Counted from the stretch's first letter, positions 27,344-36,627 are shown. The stretch: DNA of 64,000 bases from Gammaproteobacteria bacterium (GCA_002730035.1 PBYU01000050.1:67678-131677); one strand, 5' to 3'. Notes: generated by a model not told the origin, from the sequence alone. A program made the numbers and translations.

Positions 27344-28234
27344 ATGAAAACGCTAATTCCAAAAATTACCCTCTTTTTGTTGCTCGGTTATGCTGTTTCG
27401 GCGGTCGGGCAATCCGTACCCCTGGATCGATTCGACACGGTCTCTGCCGCTTCAAACTACGAGCAAGCCATAATTCAGGCCCGTGAAGAAATCCAGGTAT
27501 TAATCGATGGGGGTGCGCCAGGCGTGTCAATCGCTGTGGGCATTGACGATCAACTGGTCTGGGCGGAAGGGTTTGGTTATGCCGACGTCGAATTCAAAGC
27601 ACCCGTCAGCACGCTCACCAAGTTTCGCATCGGCAGTGTTTCAAAATCCATGACCTCCATCGCCATGGCCTTACTCTACGAGCAGGGTGTCATCGATCTC
27701 GATGTTCCTATTCAAACCTATCTGAGTGAGTTCCCAGTGAAGGAAAAAGGACCCGTCACCCTGCGTCTTCTGGCCTCACATCGGGCTGGTGTGCGTCACT
27801 ATTTGCCTGATGGCTCAGACAATTTTATTACCAAGCACTATAACAACGTGGTAGATGCACTGGAAATCTTTGAGGACGATCCGCTGCTCTCGGTGCCGGG
27901 TGACGAATACTCCTATTCCAGCCATGGCTACGAATTGTTGGCGGCGACCTTGCAGGAAGCCAGTGGCGAGGAGTTCCTCGGCATGATGCGGGCACGGGTA
28001 TTCAGCCCACTTAAGCTGATTGAAACGGTCGCCGACCAAACCTACGGTCTTGGTTGGGTGGATTTTAATGGAGATGGTAGTTGGTTTGGTCACACAGGCG
28101 GTTCGGTTGGTGGAAACACCCTATTTATGGTGCATCCTGAACAGAATGTGGTTGTCGCCGTCGTGTGTAATCTCAGCGGCTATCTCGGAGCCAATCGGAA
28201 TCTAAGGGATATCGGCGAACTGTTTCTGGAATAA
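27344..28234 (+). CDS. Exported serine hydrolase (class C beta-lactamase/PBP-like), internally shortened
   Basis: 296 residues with a signal peptide (1-23). Catalytic motifs are present: SVSK (SxxK, ~residue 99-102), a YSYSSHG second motif with Tyr, and HTGG (third motif). The protein is roughly 60-100 residues shorter than typical family members: sequence runs from VFSPLKLIETVADQ directly to TYGLGW, skipping the usual helical segment with the AGGL-type stretch. This looks like an in-frame deletion. The active-site fold may therefore be altered; an esterase, D-aminopeptidase or cell-wall role is as likely as beta-lactam hydrolysis. Monocistronic by spacing, with AAGGGAAGGAGC upstream. Confidence 0.8.
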   Translation: MKTLIPKITLFLLLGYAVSAVGQSVPLDRFDTVSAASNYEQAIIQAREEIQVLIDGGAPGVSIAVGIDDQLVWAEGFGYADVEFKAPVSTLTKFRIGSVSKSMTSIAMALLYEQGVIDLDVPIQTYLSEFPVKEKGPVTLRLLASHRAGVRHYLPDGSDNFITKHYNNVVDALEIFEDDPLLSVPGDEYSYSSHGYELLAATLQEASGEEFLGMMRARVFSPLKLIETVADQTYGLGWVDFNGDGSWFGHTGGSVGGNTLFMVHPEQNVVVAVVCNLSGYLGANRNLRDIGELFLE

Positions 28235-28440
28235 AAGTCTCGTAAAAGAGAACGGATGCACTCAATTTGGTTGTGATGGGGACATTAATAGCGTAATGGC
28301 ATTCCTTTGCCAGTTTGAGTCCCTGCCTGTTTACCTTTCGTTCCATGTAATGCAGAATTTGCCTACCTCCAATAAGAACGAAGAGAGTTTCCCATGAACT
28401 ACACAAAGATTTTCAGGAGTTCACAAGTGCTGCATCTTTA

Positions 28441-29211
28441 ATGTTGTTTTCATTCAACGCTTTTTCCCAAAACACAGATGCCACAGGCTTTGATCGAACC
28501 GGGTCAACACAGAACTCTGAAATCGAAGCAGTTGCAAATGGAGATGCATCGACAGAGGCAGGGGCGTTGGCTCTAGAGTTTTTTGAGGCTCTAGCACTTC
28601 AAAAATCGGCATTAGAAGGTGTTTCAAACGACGTCTCACTTGACCAGCCGCTAATTCTCGGCGATCGAACGCTGAGATCAATCATCTACGAGATGGAACT
28701 GGTTGAGGCTGGAGCTTTTGGTCTTTTTAATGAATTGAACAACAGGGATGATTTTGATCTGAACTGCGAACGAGAAACTGGCGAAGAGACGTTGATAACC
28801 AGGCAGACATGTAAGCCGGGTTTTCTAGCCCGATTCATTAGCGAGGCAGTGTCTGAAGAAAGAGCTATACGTCAATCCCGGGACTTGTACGATCAACTCA
28901 ACGAAGAAATGACAAAAGTTGCAGCGGATAATGAGGAACTGTCAGTTGCGCTGGCATATCGCAGTACATTGCAAAAGGAGCTTGATGAGCTGTTCGAGGC
29001 AGAGCTTGATGAGATTGACTTTGTTACTGCGGTACGAATGGGATTGATTCCCAATTCTGTTTATTATGACGGCTATATAAACGATCGAATATCAGGAACA
29101 GACCTCGGGGGAACTGCTTACGATTCCGGACCTAGCCCGGTGTTCAGCGGTGGAGCGAGTGGTGCCGGTGACGCTGCTGGCGGTGCAGCAGCCCCTGCGG
29201 CCGGACCTTGA
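28441..29211 (+). CDS. Secreted protein of unknown function, signal peptide probably split by a frameshift
   Basis: 256 residues from ATG 28441, acidic, with helical stretches (LALEFFEALALQKSALEGV; RDLYDQLNEEMTKVAADNEEL) and a Gly/Ala/Pro tail (GGASGAGDAAGGAAAPAAGP). Two cysteines (in LNCERE and QTCKPG) could form a disulfide. From 28441 the signal peptide is too short (MLFSFNAFSQ). An ATG at 28394 with AGAGAG upstream encodes MNYTKIFRSS in another frame and stops just before 28441. The codons before 28441 in the main frame read SAASL, completing a good signal core. One lost base would join the two halves. No homologous family is recognised. Confidence 0.55.
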   Translation: MLFSFNAFSQNTDATGFDRTGSTQNSEIEAVANGDASTEAGALALEFFEALALQKSALEGVSNDVSLDQPLILGDRTLRSIIYEMELVEAGAFGLFNELNNRDDFDLNCERETGEETLITRQTCKPGFLARFISEAVSEERAIRQSRDLYDQLNEEMTKVAADNEELSVALAYRSTLQKELDELFEAELDEIDFVTAVRMGLIPNSVYYDGYINDRISGTDLGGTAYDSGPSPVFSGGASGAGDAAGGAAAPAAGP

Positions 29212-29235
29212 CTAGGCGGTGGATGAATAGGAGAA

Positions 29236-29291
29236 GGGGTCGGAGGGACTAAATTTTAACCAGCTGTGTAAAAATTGATCCCTCCGTCCCC
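29236..29291. repeat. Palindromic element, possible bidirectional terminator
   Basis: GGGGTCGGAGGGA (29236-29248) and TCCCTCCGTCCCC (29279-29291) pair with one mismatch around an AT-rich core that is itself partly self-complementary (AAATTTT...AAAAATT), followed by ATTTATTTT. It lies between convergent genes and looks like a mobile or REP-type palindrome used as a terminator. Confidence 0.65.
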
Positions 29292-29362
29292 ATTTATTTT
29301 AGGTATATGTGCAGGACAGCGCCGGCAATTTCGCGTTCCATTACAACCAAGCCCTCTGCTCG

Positions 29363-30556
29363 CTAAACCTCGAAGTAGGCTTTCAGCCTGGCCATCCCTT
29401 CATTGATATCATCCACATCTATCCCTGAATAGGCAAATCGCACGTAGTGGTCTTGCTCATTCTCCAGCGGCCGACCGAAATGCTTGCGGGTGCAGAAGGA
29501 TACGTTAGTACTGATCAGGGCTTCGTCCATGAGCTGGTTGATATCCGTAAAGCCTTTGCGTTCCATGATTCTGGTAACGTTTGGGAACAGGTAGAAAGTG
29601 CTGTTGGGTGCATGTATGGAAATACCGTCGATCGCATTAAGACCGGCAACGGACGCATCGCGTCGCCGACGCAGCTCGTCGATGATGGCATCGGGACCCG
29701 ATGGATCGCCTTCGATGGCATCAACCATGCCCCGTTGGATGAAGGGAGCCGTGCAGGATTCGATGTTGGTATTGAATTTGCTGACCACGTCGATGGCCGG
29801 TTGCGGCCCGATGGCTGCGCCGAGCCGCCAGCCTGTCATGGCGAAGCGCTTCGAGCAGGTATAGAGAATAATAGACCGCTCCTGCATGCCGGGCAGGCTG
29901 ACGATAGACTCCGGAGTGCCACTGTATTGAATTTCGAAATAGGCCTCGTCACTTAACACCCATAGATCATTTTCTATGGCGATCCGTGCCAACGCTTCCA
30001 TCTCTGCTTTAGATGACTCCGCGCCATTGGGATTCTGAAAATTGTTGTAGATCAGCGCACGCGTGTTTGAATTGATGCTGCGCCTGATGACATCGAGGTC
30101 AAGATCGAATCCGGTTGCTGTCTCGACGTAGCCGTAGGGAACGGCGACACCACCCTGGTACTCGATCTGTGACTCGTAGATTGGGTAGCCGGGATTAGGG
30201 TAGAGCACCTCGTCACCCGGATTCATCACTGTGGCCAGGAACTTGCTGATCACAGGCTTGCCGCCTGGCTGGATGGAGACGTTCTCCATACTATAATCGA
30301 GCTGTCGTTTTGCCCCGACATCTCTGGCGATTGCCGCCCTGAGTTCCGGTATACCGGCGCCCGGGCAATAACCGGTGTAGCCGTCGCCTATTGCCTTTTT
30401 TGTAGCTTCGACAATATTGCCAGGGGTGGGAACGTTCATATCACCGAGGTGAAAAGGATAGATATTGTTTCCCTTAGCGCCCCAGGCGGCGGCTGCCGCG
30501 GAAACCGCAAAGGCGGTTTCGGTACCGAGTTTTTCCAGTTGATTGGCAAGTTTCAT
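29363..30556 (-). CDS. PLP-dependent class I/II aminotransferase
   Basis: 397 residues, full length. The PLP lysine motif is CSKRFAMTGWRLG (Lys about residue 235); YPNPGYPIYESQ, YNNFQNPNG and VLSDEAYFEI are the standard fold-type I aminotransferase signatures, and the C-terminal HYVRFAYSGIDVDDINEGMARL contains the substrate-carboxylate arginine. It transfers amino groups in the cytoplasm; substrate (aspartate, alanine, aromatic) cannot be decided. It is transcribed with the TonB receptor upstream (44-bp gap) but the functional link is unclear. Confidence 0.85.
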   Translation of the reverse strand: MKLANQLEKLGTETAFAVSAAAAAWGAKGNNIYPFHLGDMNVPTPGNIVEATKKAIGDGYTGYCPGAGIPELRAAIARDVGAKRQLDYSMENVSIQPGGKPVISKFLATVMNPGDEVLYPNPGYPIYESQIEYQGGVAVPYGYVETATGFDLDLDVIRRSINSNTRALIYNNFQNPNGAESSKAEMEALARIAIENDLWVLSDEAYFEIQYSGTPESIVSLPGMQERSIILYTCSKRFAMTGWRLGAAIGPQPAIDVVSKFNTNIESCTAPFIQRGMVDAIEGDPSGPDAIIDELRRRRDASVAGLNAIDGISIHAPNSTFYLFPNVTRIMERKGFTDINQLMDEALISTNVSFCTRKHFGRPLENEQDHYVRFAYSGIDVDDINEGMARLKAYFEV

Positions 30557-30599
30557 GGAGTTGGTTTCTTCTCTTTATGGTGACTTGTTCAGAGGGTCT

Positions 30600-33050
30600 C
30601 TAGAAGCGATAGCGTAGACCAATAAAACCGGCTCTCGGTGGAGCCGCCCCCAGGAACAGCGGTATCTCGAAATCTTCGATGATAGGTACTTCCGTTTCGC
30701 CCGGTTCTTCTCCTAACAAGCCAAAGGTCTCGAACTCATCATCCAGCAAATTTTGTACCGTGGCGAAGATTTCCAGATCCTCCGTCACCTGATAGCGTGC
30801 TCTTAAGTTGACCACGGTGTAGCCATCTATCTCATCGAGTTGATTCGACTCATCGCCTCTGAGGTACTGGTCTGAGTTATTCACGACATCCAGCCCAATA
30901 TTAAAACCTTCAGCCAATTGGTAATCGGCATTCATTTTAAATTGATGCTGGGGAATGCCCGGTATGCGATCTCCCCTGCTTACGCTGATTTTTCCTTCGT
31001 CATCGGCGAGATCATGGTTAGGGCTTAGCACGTCGAAGCTGTCTTCAAATGTGGCATCGACGAAGCTGTAGGAAACCATCCAACTCAGATTCTGCCACTG
31101 GCCTGTCAGATTGCTCTCGATACCGGATCGTAGCGTCTTATCGACATTGGCGAACAGACCGGTGGAACGGCCGGTGGTCTGGAACAAGATGTCATCGTGG
31201 TTGGTGGTATGAAACAAACCCACCGAATAAGCTATATCACCGAAAAACCCACGGCTGCCGAGTTCGAAACTCTTGGCCACCACATCATCCAATGGTGGAT
31301 CGGCGAGGAAGGCATTTGGCAGTCGACACTCTAAATCCACGTCATCAGGGTCTTCGCCTGCTGCCTCGGCATATTGAACGGCCAGATCGAATACACCTTC
31401 GTTACAGGCGAGCTCGATCGGCGTCGGCGCACGCGATGATTCGCTATAGGAGGCGTACAGGTTATGCGAGTCTGAAATATTCCAGGTAAGTCCGATGGCG
31501 GGATTGATTCGTTCGAAGCTATGGCTGCCATTAAGCTCGGGGCGTTCTCCGGAATTATCATGCAAATCAACATCGGTCCGATTAGCGCGCGCGGAAAGCG
31601 TAACTGCGATTTCTTCAGAAATATTCAGTGTGTTCATGGCATACAGGCTTACGGATTCGGTTTCGGTGCTTATCATAGTCGCTTCAGAATCGATAAAAGC
31701 GCCCAAGCCCAAACCGGACGTGAGGCGGGTTAGTGGGTCCATGAGCGACAATTCAACTACTGAATTGAACTTTGATTTGCCATCGAAATAGGTGCTACCG
31801 AGAATCAGCTGTCCGTTATAGCCGAAATAATTACCGTCGAGTGTCCATTGGAAATCGGCACCCGTGCTTTCCTGACTGCGATCACTCAAATTGTTGATAG
31901 CTTGATCGGAAAGGAGTCCAGTGCCTGACAGATCGTTCCCAGCAAAACCCTGCAGCTCAAATTCATCCTCATCAAATAGGGCGGCGGTCATATTCAGAAA
32001 ATCTTCCAACCCATCCAGGTCAGCATACTGGCTATCGCAGATGTCATCGTCATCCAGGCCAAGTGTGTCGAGGTCGTCATCTTCCAGGCCATCCAGCAAC
32101 ATCGCGGTACCGCCGAATTCGCAAATAGCGAAATCGGAGCCGTCACCGTTAAAGGAATCGGTCTTATTATCCCGGTAGAAAATATTGCCACCGAAGCTGA
32201 TCGAAGAAGTGGCTTGATGGGAAAAATCCAGACTCATCATGTTCATATCATTCTTGGTGATATCCGGACCAGTGAAAATTGCTTCACGGTCCAGCTCGAT
32301 GAGTTCAATCGGTGAAGATCCGAATCCTATCAAATCTGATTCGCCGTATTGGTAATTGAAATTCAACTGAGTGGATGTAGAGTGCCAACCCACACTGCCA
32401 TAAAAACTGAGGGCATCCGATTTGGAGTGATCGCGCCAGCCATCTTCATCAAATGACTCGACATTAATGTAGTAGCCGAGTTGGCCGTCGTTACCACCCA
32501 GTTCGAGATTGGCCGTAGTGCGTCCAAACGAGCCGGTGCTGACTTCGATGCTGGAACCGTCGAAGTTGAAGCCATCCTTCATGTCTATGGCCAGCGAACC
32601 GCCGAGACTGTTCAGGCCGAACAGCGGATTGGCGCCGCCGCTCAGAGTGATATTCCCAATGGCAGATTGCGGCAGCAGGTCCCAGTTGACCGCGTCACCG
32701 AGGGGCTCATTGATGCGCACACCATTCTGATACACCGCGATTCCCTGGGCGAGACCCAATAGCGGAGATGCAGAAAAGCCACGATACTGCAGGTCAGGTT
32801 GCAGGGGATTATTTTGCGCATCATTGAGAGAGATGCTGGAGAAACTCTGCTTGAGGAAATCGGCGATGCTTACGGCCTGCATGTTCTCCAGGTCCGCGGC
32901 GTTGCTGGCTTGAATCGGATAGGGGACCTTGTCCAGGTCCTGACTCGCGCCAGCTGGTACGACTCCGACCACGACAATCTCTTCCACATCCTGGGCCAGC
33001 GCTTGCGTAGTCATGGCCACTGTTAGCGCAGCAACCAAGCTGATCTTCAT
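30600..33050 (-). CDS. TonB-dependent outer-membrane receptor
   Basis: 816 residues from ATG 33050, chosen because GGAGAG lies 5 bp upstream and a signal peptide (MKISLVAALTVAMTTQALAQ) begins there; the open frame runs further upstream without support. A TonB-box-like EEIVVVG directly follows the signal. The plug domain (YPIQASNAADLE to GLNSLGGSLAIDMKDGF) and a large beta-barrel ending in the aromatic RYRF are complete. An acidic, Asp/Leu-rich loop (residues ~330-400, LDGLEDDDLDTLGLDDDD) is unusual and could bind calcium. Substrate unknown; no siderophore or vitamin genes are adjacent. Confidence 0.87.
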   Translation of the reverse strand: MKISLVAALTVAMTTQALAQDVEEIVVVGVVPAGASQDLDKVPYPIQASNAADLENMQAVSIADFLKQSFSSISLNDAQNNPLQPDLQYRGFSASPLLGLAQGIAVYQNGVRINEPLGDAVNWDLLPQSAIGNITLSGGANPLFGLNSLGGSLAIDMKDGFNFDGSSIEVSTGSFGRTTANLELGGNDGQLGYYINVESFDEDGWRDHSKSDALSFYGSVGWHSTSTQLNFNYQYGESDLIGFGSSPIELIELDREAIFTGPDITKNDMNMMSLDFSHQATSSISFGGNIFYRDNKTDSFNGDGSDFAICEFGGTAMLLDGLEDDDLDTLGLDDDDICDSQYADLDGLEDFLNMTAALFDEDEFELQGFAGNDLSGTGLLSDQAINNLSDRSQESTGADFQWTLDGNYFGYNGQLILGSTYFDGKSKFNSVVELSLMDPLTRLTSGLGLGAFIDSEATMISTETESVSLYAMNTLNISEEIAVTLSARANRTDVDLHDNSGERPELNGSHSFERINPAIGLTWNISDSHNLYASYSESSRAPTPIELACNEGVFDLAVQYAEAAGEDPDDVDLECRLPNAFLADPPLDDVVAKSFELGSRGFFGDIAYSVGLFHTTNHDDILFQTTGRSTGLFANVDKTLRSGIESNLTGQWQNLSWMVSYSFVDATFEDSFDVLSPNHDLADDEGKISVSRGDRIPGIPQHQFKMNADYQLAEGFNIGLDVVNNSDQYLRGDESNQLDEIDGYTVVNLRARYQVTEDLEIFATVQNLLDDEFETFGLLGEEPGETEVPIIEDFEIPLFLGAAPPRAGFIGLRYRF

Positions 33051-33263
33051 ACTTCTCTCCAATGAAACACCCGGCCCCGATTCTGGCGGCGGGCCAGTAT
33101 AGCAAAACCCGCCCATTTTTTGAGCATCACTCATTGAACGCACGGCAGGATAGAAAAGTTACGCCTATCGGTTTCGCCGCTGACTTTGACGTAATGGCAA
33201 CAGGCAGGTAGATTTACCCAACAATTAGCTCAGGGAAACTTGATTCTTGGCAAAGGAGACACA

Positions 33264-33956
33264 ATGGCGACAGCATTGATCACTGGTTGTAATCGGGGCA
33301 TCGGCCTCGAATTTGTAAAGCAGATGCTGGCACGCGGCGATCGGGTATTGGGAGCCTGTCGAAATCCGCAAGCAGCATTGGAGCTAAATGCCTTAACTAA
33401 TGGCAGTGATGAACTGAAGTTATTTGAGCTCGATGTCTCCAGTCAGCAATCCATGGAAGAGCTGCCTGCAGCTTTACAAGGGCGGCCCATCGATATCTTT
33501 ATCAATAATGCCGGCGTCTACGGACCGAGAGATTCTGTATTTGGTAACGTCGGTACCGGAGACTGGATTGATGTACTGCAAATCAACTCCATGGCTCCAA
33601 TGATTCTCACCCAATTGCTAATCGACAACCTGCGGCAGGGCGATGGAAAAAAGCTTGCCTACATCACCTCCAAGATGGGCTCAATCGATGATAATAAGGG
33701 AGGCGGTTCCTATGTGTACCGCAGTTCGAAGGCGGCTTTGAATGCGGTAGTAAAGAGTATTGCTGTAGATCTGGGGAACGCCGGATTCAGCGCAGCGGTA
33801 TTGCATCCAGGCTGGGTATTGACGGACATGGGTGGGCCCAATGCCCTTATCGATGCCAGCACCAGCGTATCCGGCATGCTCAAGGTGATCGATAATTTGG
33901 ATGCCGGGAATAACGGCAGCTTTTTCAATTACGACGGCGGCATTATTCCCTGGTAA
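33264..33956 (+). CDS. Short-chain dehydrogenase/reductase
   Basis: 230 residues from ATG 33264 with AAAGGAGACACA upstream. The Rossmann motif TGCNRGIG, the NNAG motif (INNAGVYG) and the catalytic Ser-Tyr-Lys (SKMGS...YVYRSSK) are intact. PGWVLTDMGG is the usual loop before the C-terminus. Such enzymes oxidise or reduce alcohols and carbonyls with NAD(P). The small size and PGWV motif place it near the C-factor-like SDRs. It is divergent from the TonB receptor gene. Confidence 0.86.
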   Translation: MATALITGCNRGIGLEFVKQMLARGDRVLGACRNPQAALELNALTNGSDELKLFELDVSSQQSMEELPAALQGRPIDIFINNAGVYGPRDSVFGNVGTGDWIDVLQINSMAPMILTQLLIDNLRQGDGKKLAYITSKMGSIDDNKGGGSYVYRSSKAALNAVVKSIAVDLGNAGFSAAVLHPGWVLTDMGGPNALIDASTSVSGMLKVIDNLDAGNNGSFFNYDGGIIPW

Positions 33957-34054
33957 GCCAGCCCAGTGGATGCGCACTATTCCGAGATCGTGTGTCATTC
34001 ATGTATTCATGCTAAGGTGTGCGCCTTTTTCGGACCTCTTCTCGCAACTCTGTC

Positions 34055-34669
34055 ATGACAAATAATTTTCTTCGCAAGCTGATTCTTGTCATTCAGTTAG
34101 TTGCGACCGGTAGTGTTTCAAGTCAGGCAATCGCTCATGGCAGTGTCGATATGGAAGAAGATCGCTGCCTCATCAACATTAATTTCATGCAGGCACATTT
34201 CACAGTATTCCAGCCTGAATCTAGCGACAACAGAGAGTTTTGCGAAGACATTCCCGATGTGAGCCGATCGGTTTTCGTGATGGAGTATCTGCATGGCTTA
34301 TTGGCGGAGATGCAAATCGATTTTCGTATTATCAGGGATGTGAATGGCATCGGTCAGTTTGCTTCCTGGGAAGATATTGAGGCTATCGAGGATCTGGAGG
34401 CAGTAACAGTTTACTACGAACGGCCACGAATCGAATCTGGAGGGTTCTATACTGCCAGCTACGAATTCGATAGCCGGGGGACCTATCTGGGGATTGTCAC
34501 TGCCGAGCACCCTACTGAAGATCGTAGTTACAATGCCGTGTTCTATTTCCAGGTGGGGGGAGCCGACCTGGGAACATTTCCAATCTTCATTGCACTTATT
34601 CTATTACTCCAGGGTGGCTATTGGTTAAGCAATGGTGGTTACCAGAAATTGAGAGCGCGCTCCCGATAA
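34055..34669 (+). CDS. Periplasmic protein of unknown function anchored by a C-terminal TM helix
   Basis: 204 residues from ATG 34055, preferred because a signal peptide (FLRKLILVIQLVATGSV...AHG) begins there; an upstream ATG at 34019 only adds a basic extension. After the signal come two cysteines (DRCLININF and REFCEDIP), a beta-rich domain (SVFVMEYLHGLLAEMQIDFRII; YFQVGGADLG), and a final membrane helix (about residues 178-197) with a short basic tail, so the domain is held in the periplasm. The pattern AHG...EEDRC...HFTVFQP...FCEDIP looks conserved, but no named family is recalled. Confidence 0.65.
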   Translation: MTNNFLRKLILVIQLVATGSVSSQAIAHGSVDMEEDRCLININFMQAHFTVFQPESSDNREFCEDIPDVSRSVFVMEYLHGLLAEMQIDFRIIRDVNGIGQFASWEDIEAIEDLEAVTVYYERPRIESGGFYTASYEFDSRGTYLGIVTAEHPTEDRSYNAVFYFQVGGADLGTFPIFIALILLLQGGYWLSNGGYQKLRARSR

Positions 34670-34680
34670 AGGATGTTTTC

Positions 34681-34706
34681 AACTTTAGAATGATCATCCT
34701 AAAGTT
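34681..34706. promoter_or_regulatory. Near-perfect 26-bp palindrome, operator-like
   Basis: AACTTTAG A ATGATCAT C CTAAAGTT is symmetric at 24 of 26 positions, including a central perfect ATGATCAT. It has no T-run, so it is not a good terminator. It lies 12 bp after a stop codon and about 130 bp before the HNH gene. It is more symmetric than expected by chance and could bind a dimeric regulator. Confidence 0.55.
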
Positions 34707-34833
34707 CAGAGACAAACAAAATCGCCGATAAACCATAAGAAACCGCATAGAGACGTTGAATAATTAGTCAGAGCGTCTTAAACTTTCACTATTAGTACTG
34801 CTCTTCCAAAAAACACTTTGTGCAGGTGACGAC

Positions 34834-35385
34834 GTGAATGCCAAGGTTCTGAGACTAAACAAGGCAGGGATTCCAGTTAGTTGGTTAACCAGGGAAGAAA
34901 CCGCGACTCTGTTGGTTAAAGATCAGGTTATCTGGTTTTTAGGTAATACAGTGATGGAGATTCGCGGCGGTTATAATCGCAGCGGCGTTCAGTCCGTACT
35001 GATATTGCCCAGCATTGTCGCCTGCAATGGCAAAGTACATAAAGAAAATTTTGATCCCCCGCTGGAAAATAGATTTTTATTTCGTCGAGATAAGAACATC
35101 TGCATGTACTGCGGTGGTCAATTTGCTGTGAGTAATCTGTCCCGTGACCACGTCAATCCACTTTCACAAGGTGGCTCGGATGCGTGGACCAACGTAGTCA
35201 CTTCCTGCCGCCGCTGTAATAATCGGAAGGCAGACCGAGTCCCGGAAGATGCCAATATGGAGTTGTTGGCGATTCCATTTGTGCCTAATCAGTATGAATT
35301 CCTGTATCTGTCCAACCACAATGTGCTGGCTGACCAAATGGAATTCCTCAGCGCCAGGTTTTCTCGTCACATCAAACTGTCCTAG
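34834..35385 (+). CDS. HNH endonuclease
   Basis: 183 residues from GTG 34834. The HNH motif is seen as LSRDHVNPLSQGGSDAWTNVVTSCRRCNNRKADR with the paired zinc cysteines CMYCGG upstream and CRRC downstream. Family members of this size and layout (N-terminal VLRLNKAGIPVSWLTREE, HNH near residue 90-140) are widespread in bacteria as stand-alone genes. They nick or cut DNA, but the cellular role of this group is not established. No adjacent restriction or phage genes are seen, so it is not placed in a defence system. Confidence 0.85.
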   Translation: MNAKVLRLNKAGIPVSWLTREETATLLVKDQVIWFLGNTVMEIRGGYNRSGVQSVLILPSIVACNGKVHKENFDPPLENRFLFRRDKNICMYCGGQFAVSNLSRDHVNPLSQGGSDAWTNVVTSCRRCNNRKADRVPEDANMELLAIPFVPNQYEFLYLSNHNVLADQMEFLSARFSRHIKLS

Positions 35386-35550
35386 TTCGTACCCCGTAGA
35401 TTCCTCCATAGCTGCCAGCCCTTGCAAGGGGCGAAACTATTTGCTTTCGCTTATTAATGCGATTAGCTTGCACTGACAAAAAATGGAATTCCTAATGGGC
35501 TGGAAACAACCATGAAAGACTCCGGGCGTTAACTCAATGACAGACAATTT

Positions 35551-36516
35551 GTGAGCACTTCGACTCAGAATCCAACGCTGGGATTTTTCCTTTCCCTGAT
35601 TACTGCCGCCATGTGGGGTATGTTGCCTGTAGCCCTGAAAGAACTATTGTCAGGCATGGATGCAATTACCATTGTCTGGTATCGATTCATTGTTGCAGCC
35701 GCTGTATTGCTTCCCTGGCTTGCCTTTAAACAGCAGCTTCCCAATCTCATGGCAGTTCCCTGGAGAATTTGCTGGTATCTAGTCATTGCTGCGGTGGGAC
35801 TATTCAGCAACTATTTTTTGTTCAATTACAGTCTGAATTTCATCAATGGGGAAACCACCGAAGCCGTCATCCAATTGACGACTTTGTTCCTGATACTGGG
35901 CGGCATAGTCTTTTACAAGGAGCCATTTATTGGTGTTCAGAAGCTGGGAACACTGCTCATCATTGCCGGGCTGGCCCTATTCTTTAACGAGCGGCTGGTG
36001 GACTTGACCAATCTGGAAAACATGGAAACTATCGGCATACTGATCGTATTCGTGTCAGCGGTGACCTGGACCGTTTATGCACTACTGCAGAAGAAGCTGC
36101 TGGAAACATTTTCTTCAGCACAGATATTGTTTTTCATCTATTCGTTCTCTTTTCTGGTATTGGCCCCGTTTGTTACACCCCTCAGCGCTCTGCAATTGAC
36201 GCCAATTCAGATGGCGCTGCTCGGGTTCTGTTGTCTGAATACACTGGTTGCCTATGGCTGTTTTGCTGAGGCGCTCAATCTCTGGGATGCTTCCAAGGTG
36301 AGTGCCGTATTGGCACTGGCACCACTGTTTACTATCGGCAGTCTCAAGCTGACCGTTTATTTCTACCCCGCATACGAATTCTCGGATCGTCTTTCTCTTC
36401 TTTCTATTATAGGCGCCCTGCTGTTGGTGACCGGTTCTGTGCTTACTGCGCTGATGCCGTCCATCTATCAACGTTCCAGAAAACGGGCGGCCAGTGCCCG
36501 AGTAACGGCAAACTGA
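35551..36516 (+). CDS. EamA/DMT-family transporter
   Basis: 321 residues with about ten hydrophobic helices and two internal EamA repeats (TAAMWGMLPVALKELLSGM at the start; VSAVTWTVYALLQKK in the second half). Members export amino acids, purines or other metabolites across the inner membrane. The start is taken at GTG 35551; an ATG and short leader lie just upstream (MKDSGR). Substrate cannot be told from sequence. Confidence 0.85.
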   Translation: MSTSTQNPTLGFFLSLITAAMWGMLPVALKELLSGMDAITIVWYRFIVAAAVLLPWLAFKQQLPNLMAVPWRICWYLVIAAVGLFSNYFLFNYSLNFINGETTEAVIQLTTLFLILGGIVFYKEPFIGVQKLGTLLIIAGLALFFNERLVDLTNLENMETIGILIVFVSAVTWTVYALLQKKLLETFSSAQILFFIYSFSFLVLAPFVTPLSALQLTPIQMALLGFCCLNTLVAYGCFAEALNLWDASKVSAVLALAPLFTIGSLKLTVYFYPAYEFSDRLSLLSIIGALLLVTGSVLTALMPSIYQRSRKRAASARVTAN

Positions 36517-36627
36517 GGGTTTTCAGCCTCAAGCTATCGTTGACTATCGGCCAGAAATGTTAAAAACTCGGTGGTCACCCAGTGCGCTAATGCACCCATA
36601 ATTGTAAAAGCACCAACGGATATCATC

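Noticed and set aside
28173-28406. 77-codon minus-strand frame after the beta-lactamase-like gene
   Set aside because: No ribosome site; overlaps the end of a real gene and the leader of the next.
34055-34669. Thought of as an ammonia/methane monooxygenase accessory protein
   Set aside because: Only a vague memory of similar motifs; no related genes are nearby, so no such label is given.
34834-35385. HNH nuclease as part of a defence island or phage
   Set aside because: Neighbours are ordinary metabolic and transport genes; no restriction, Abi or phage genes seen.
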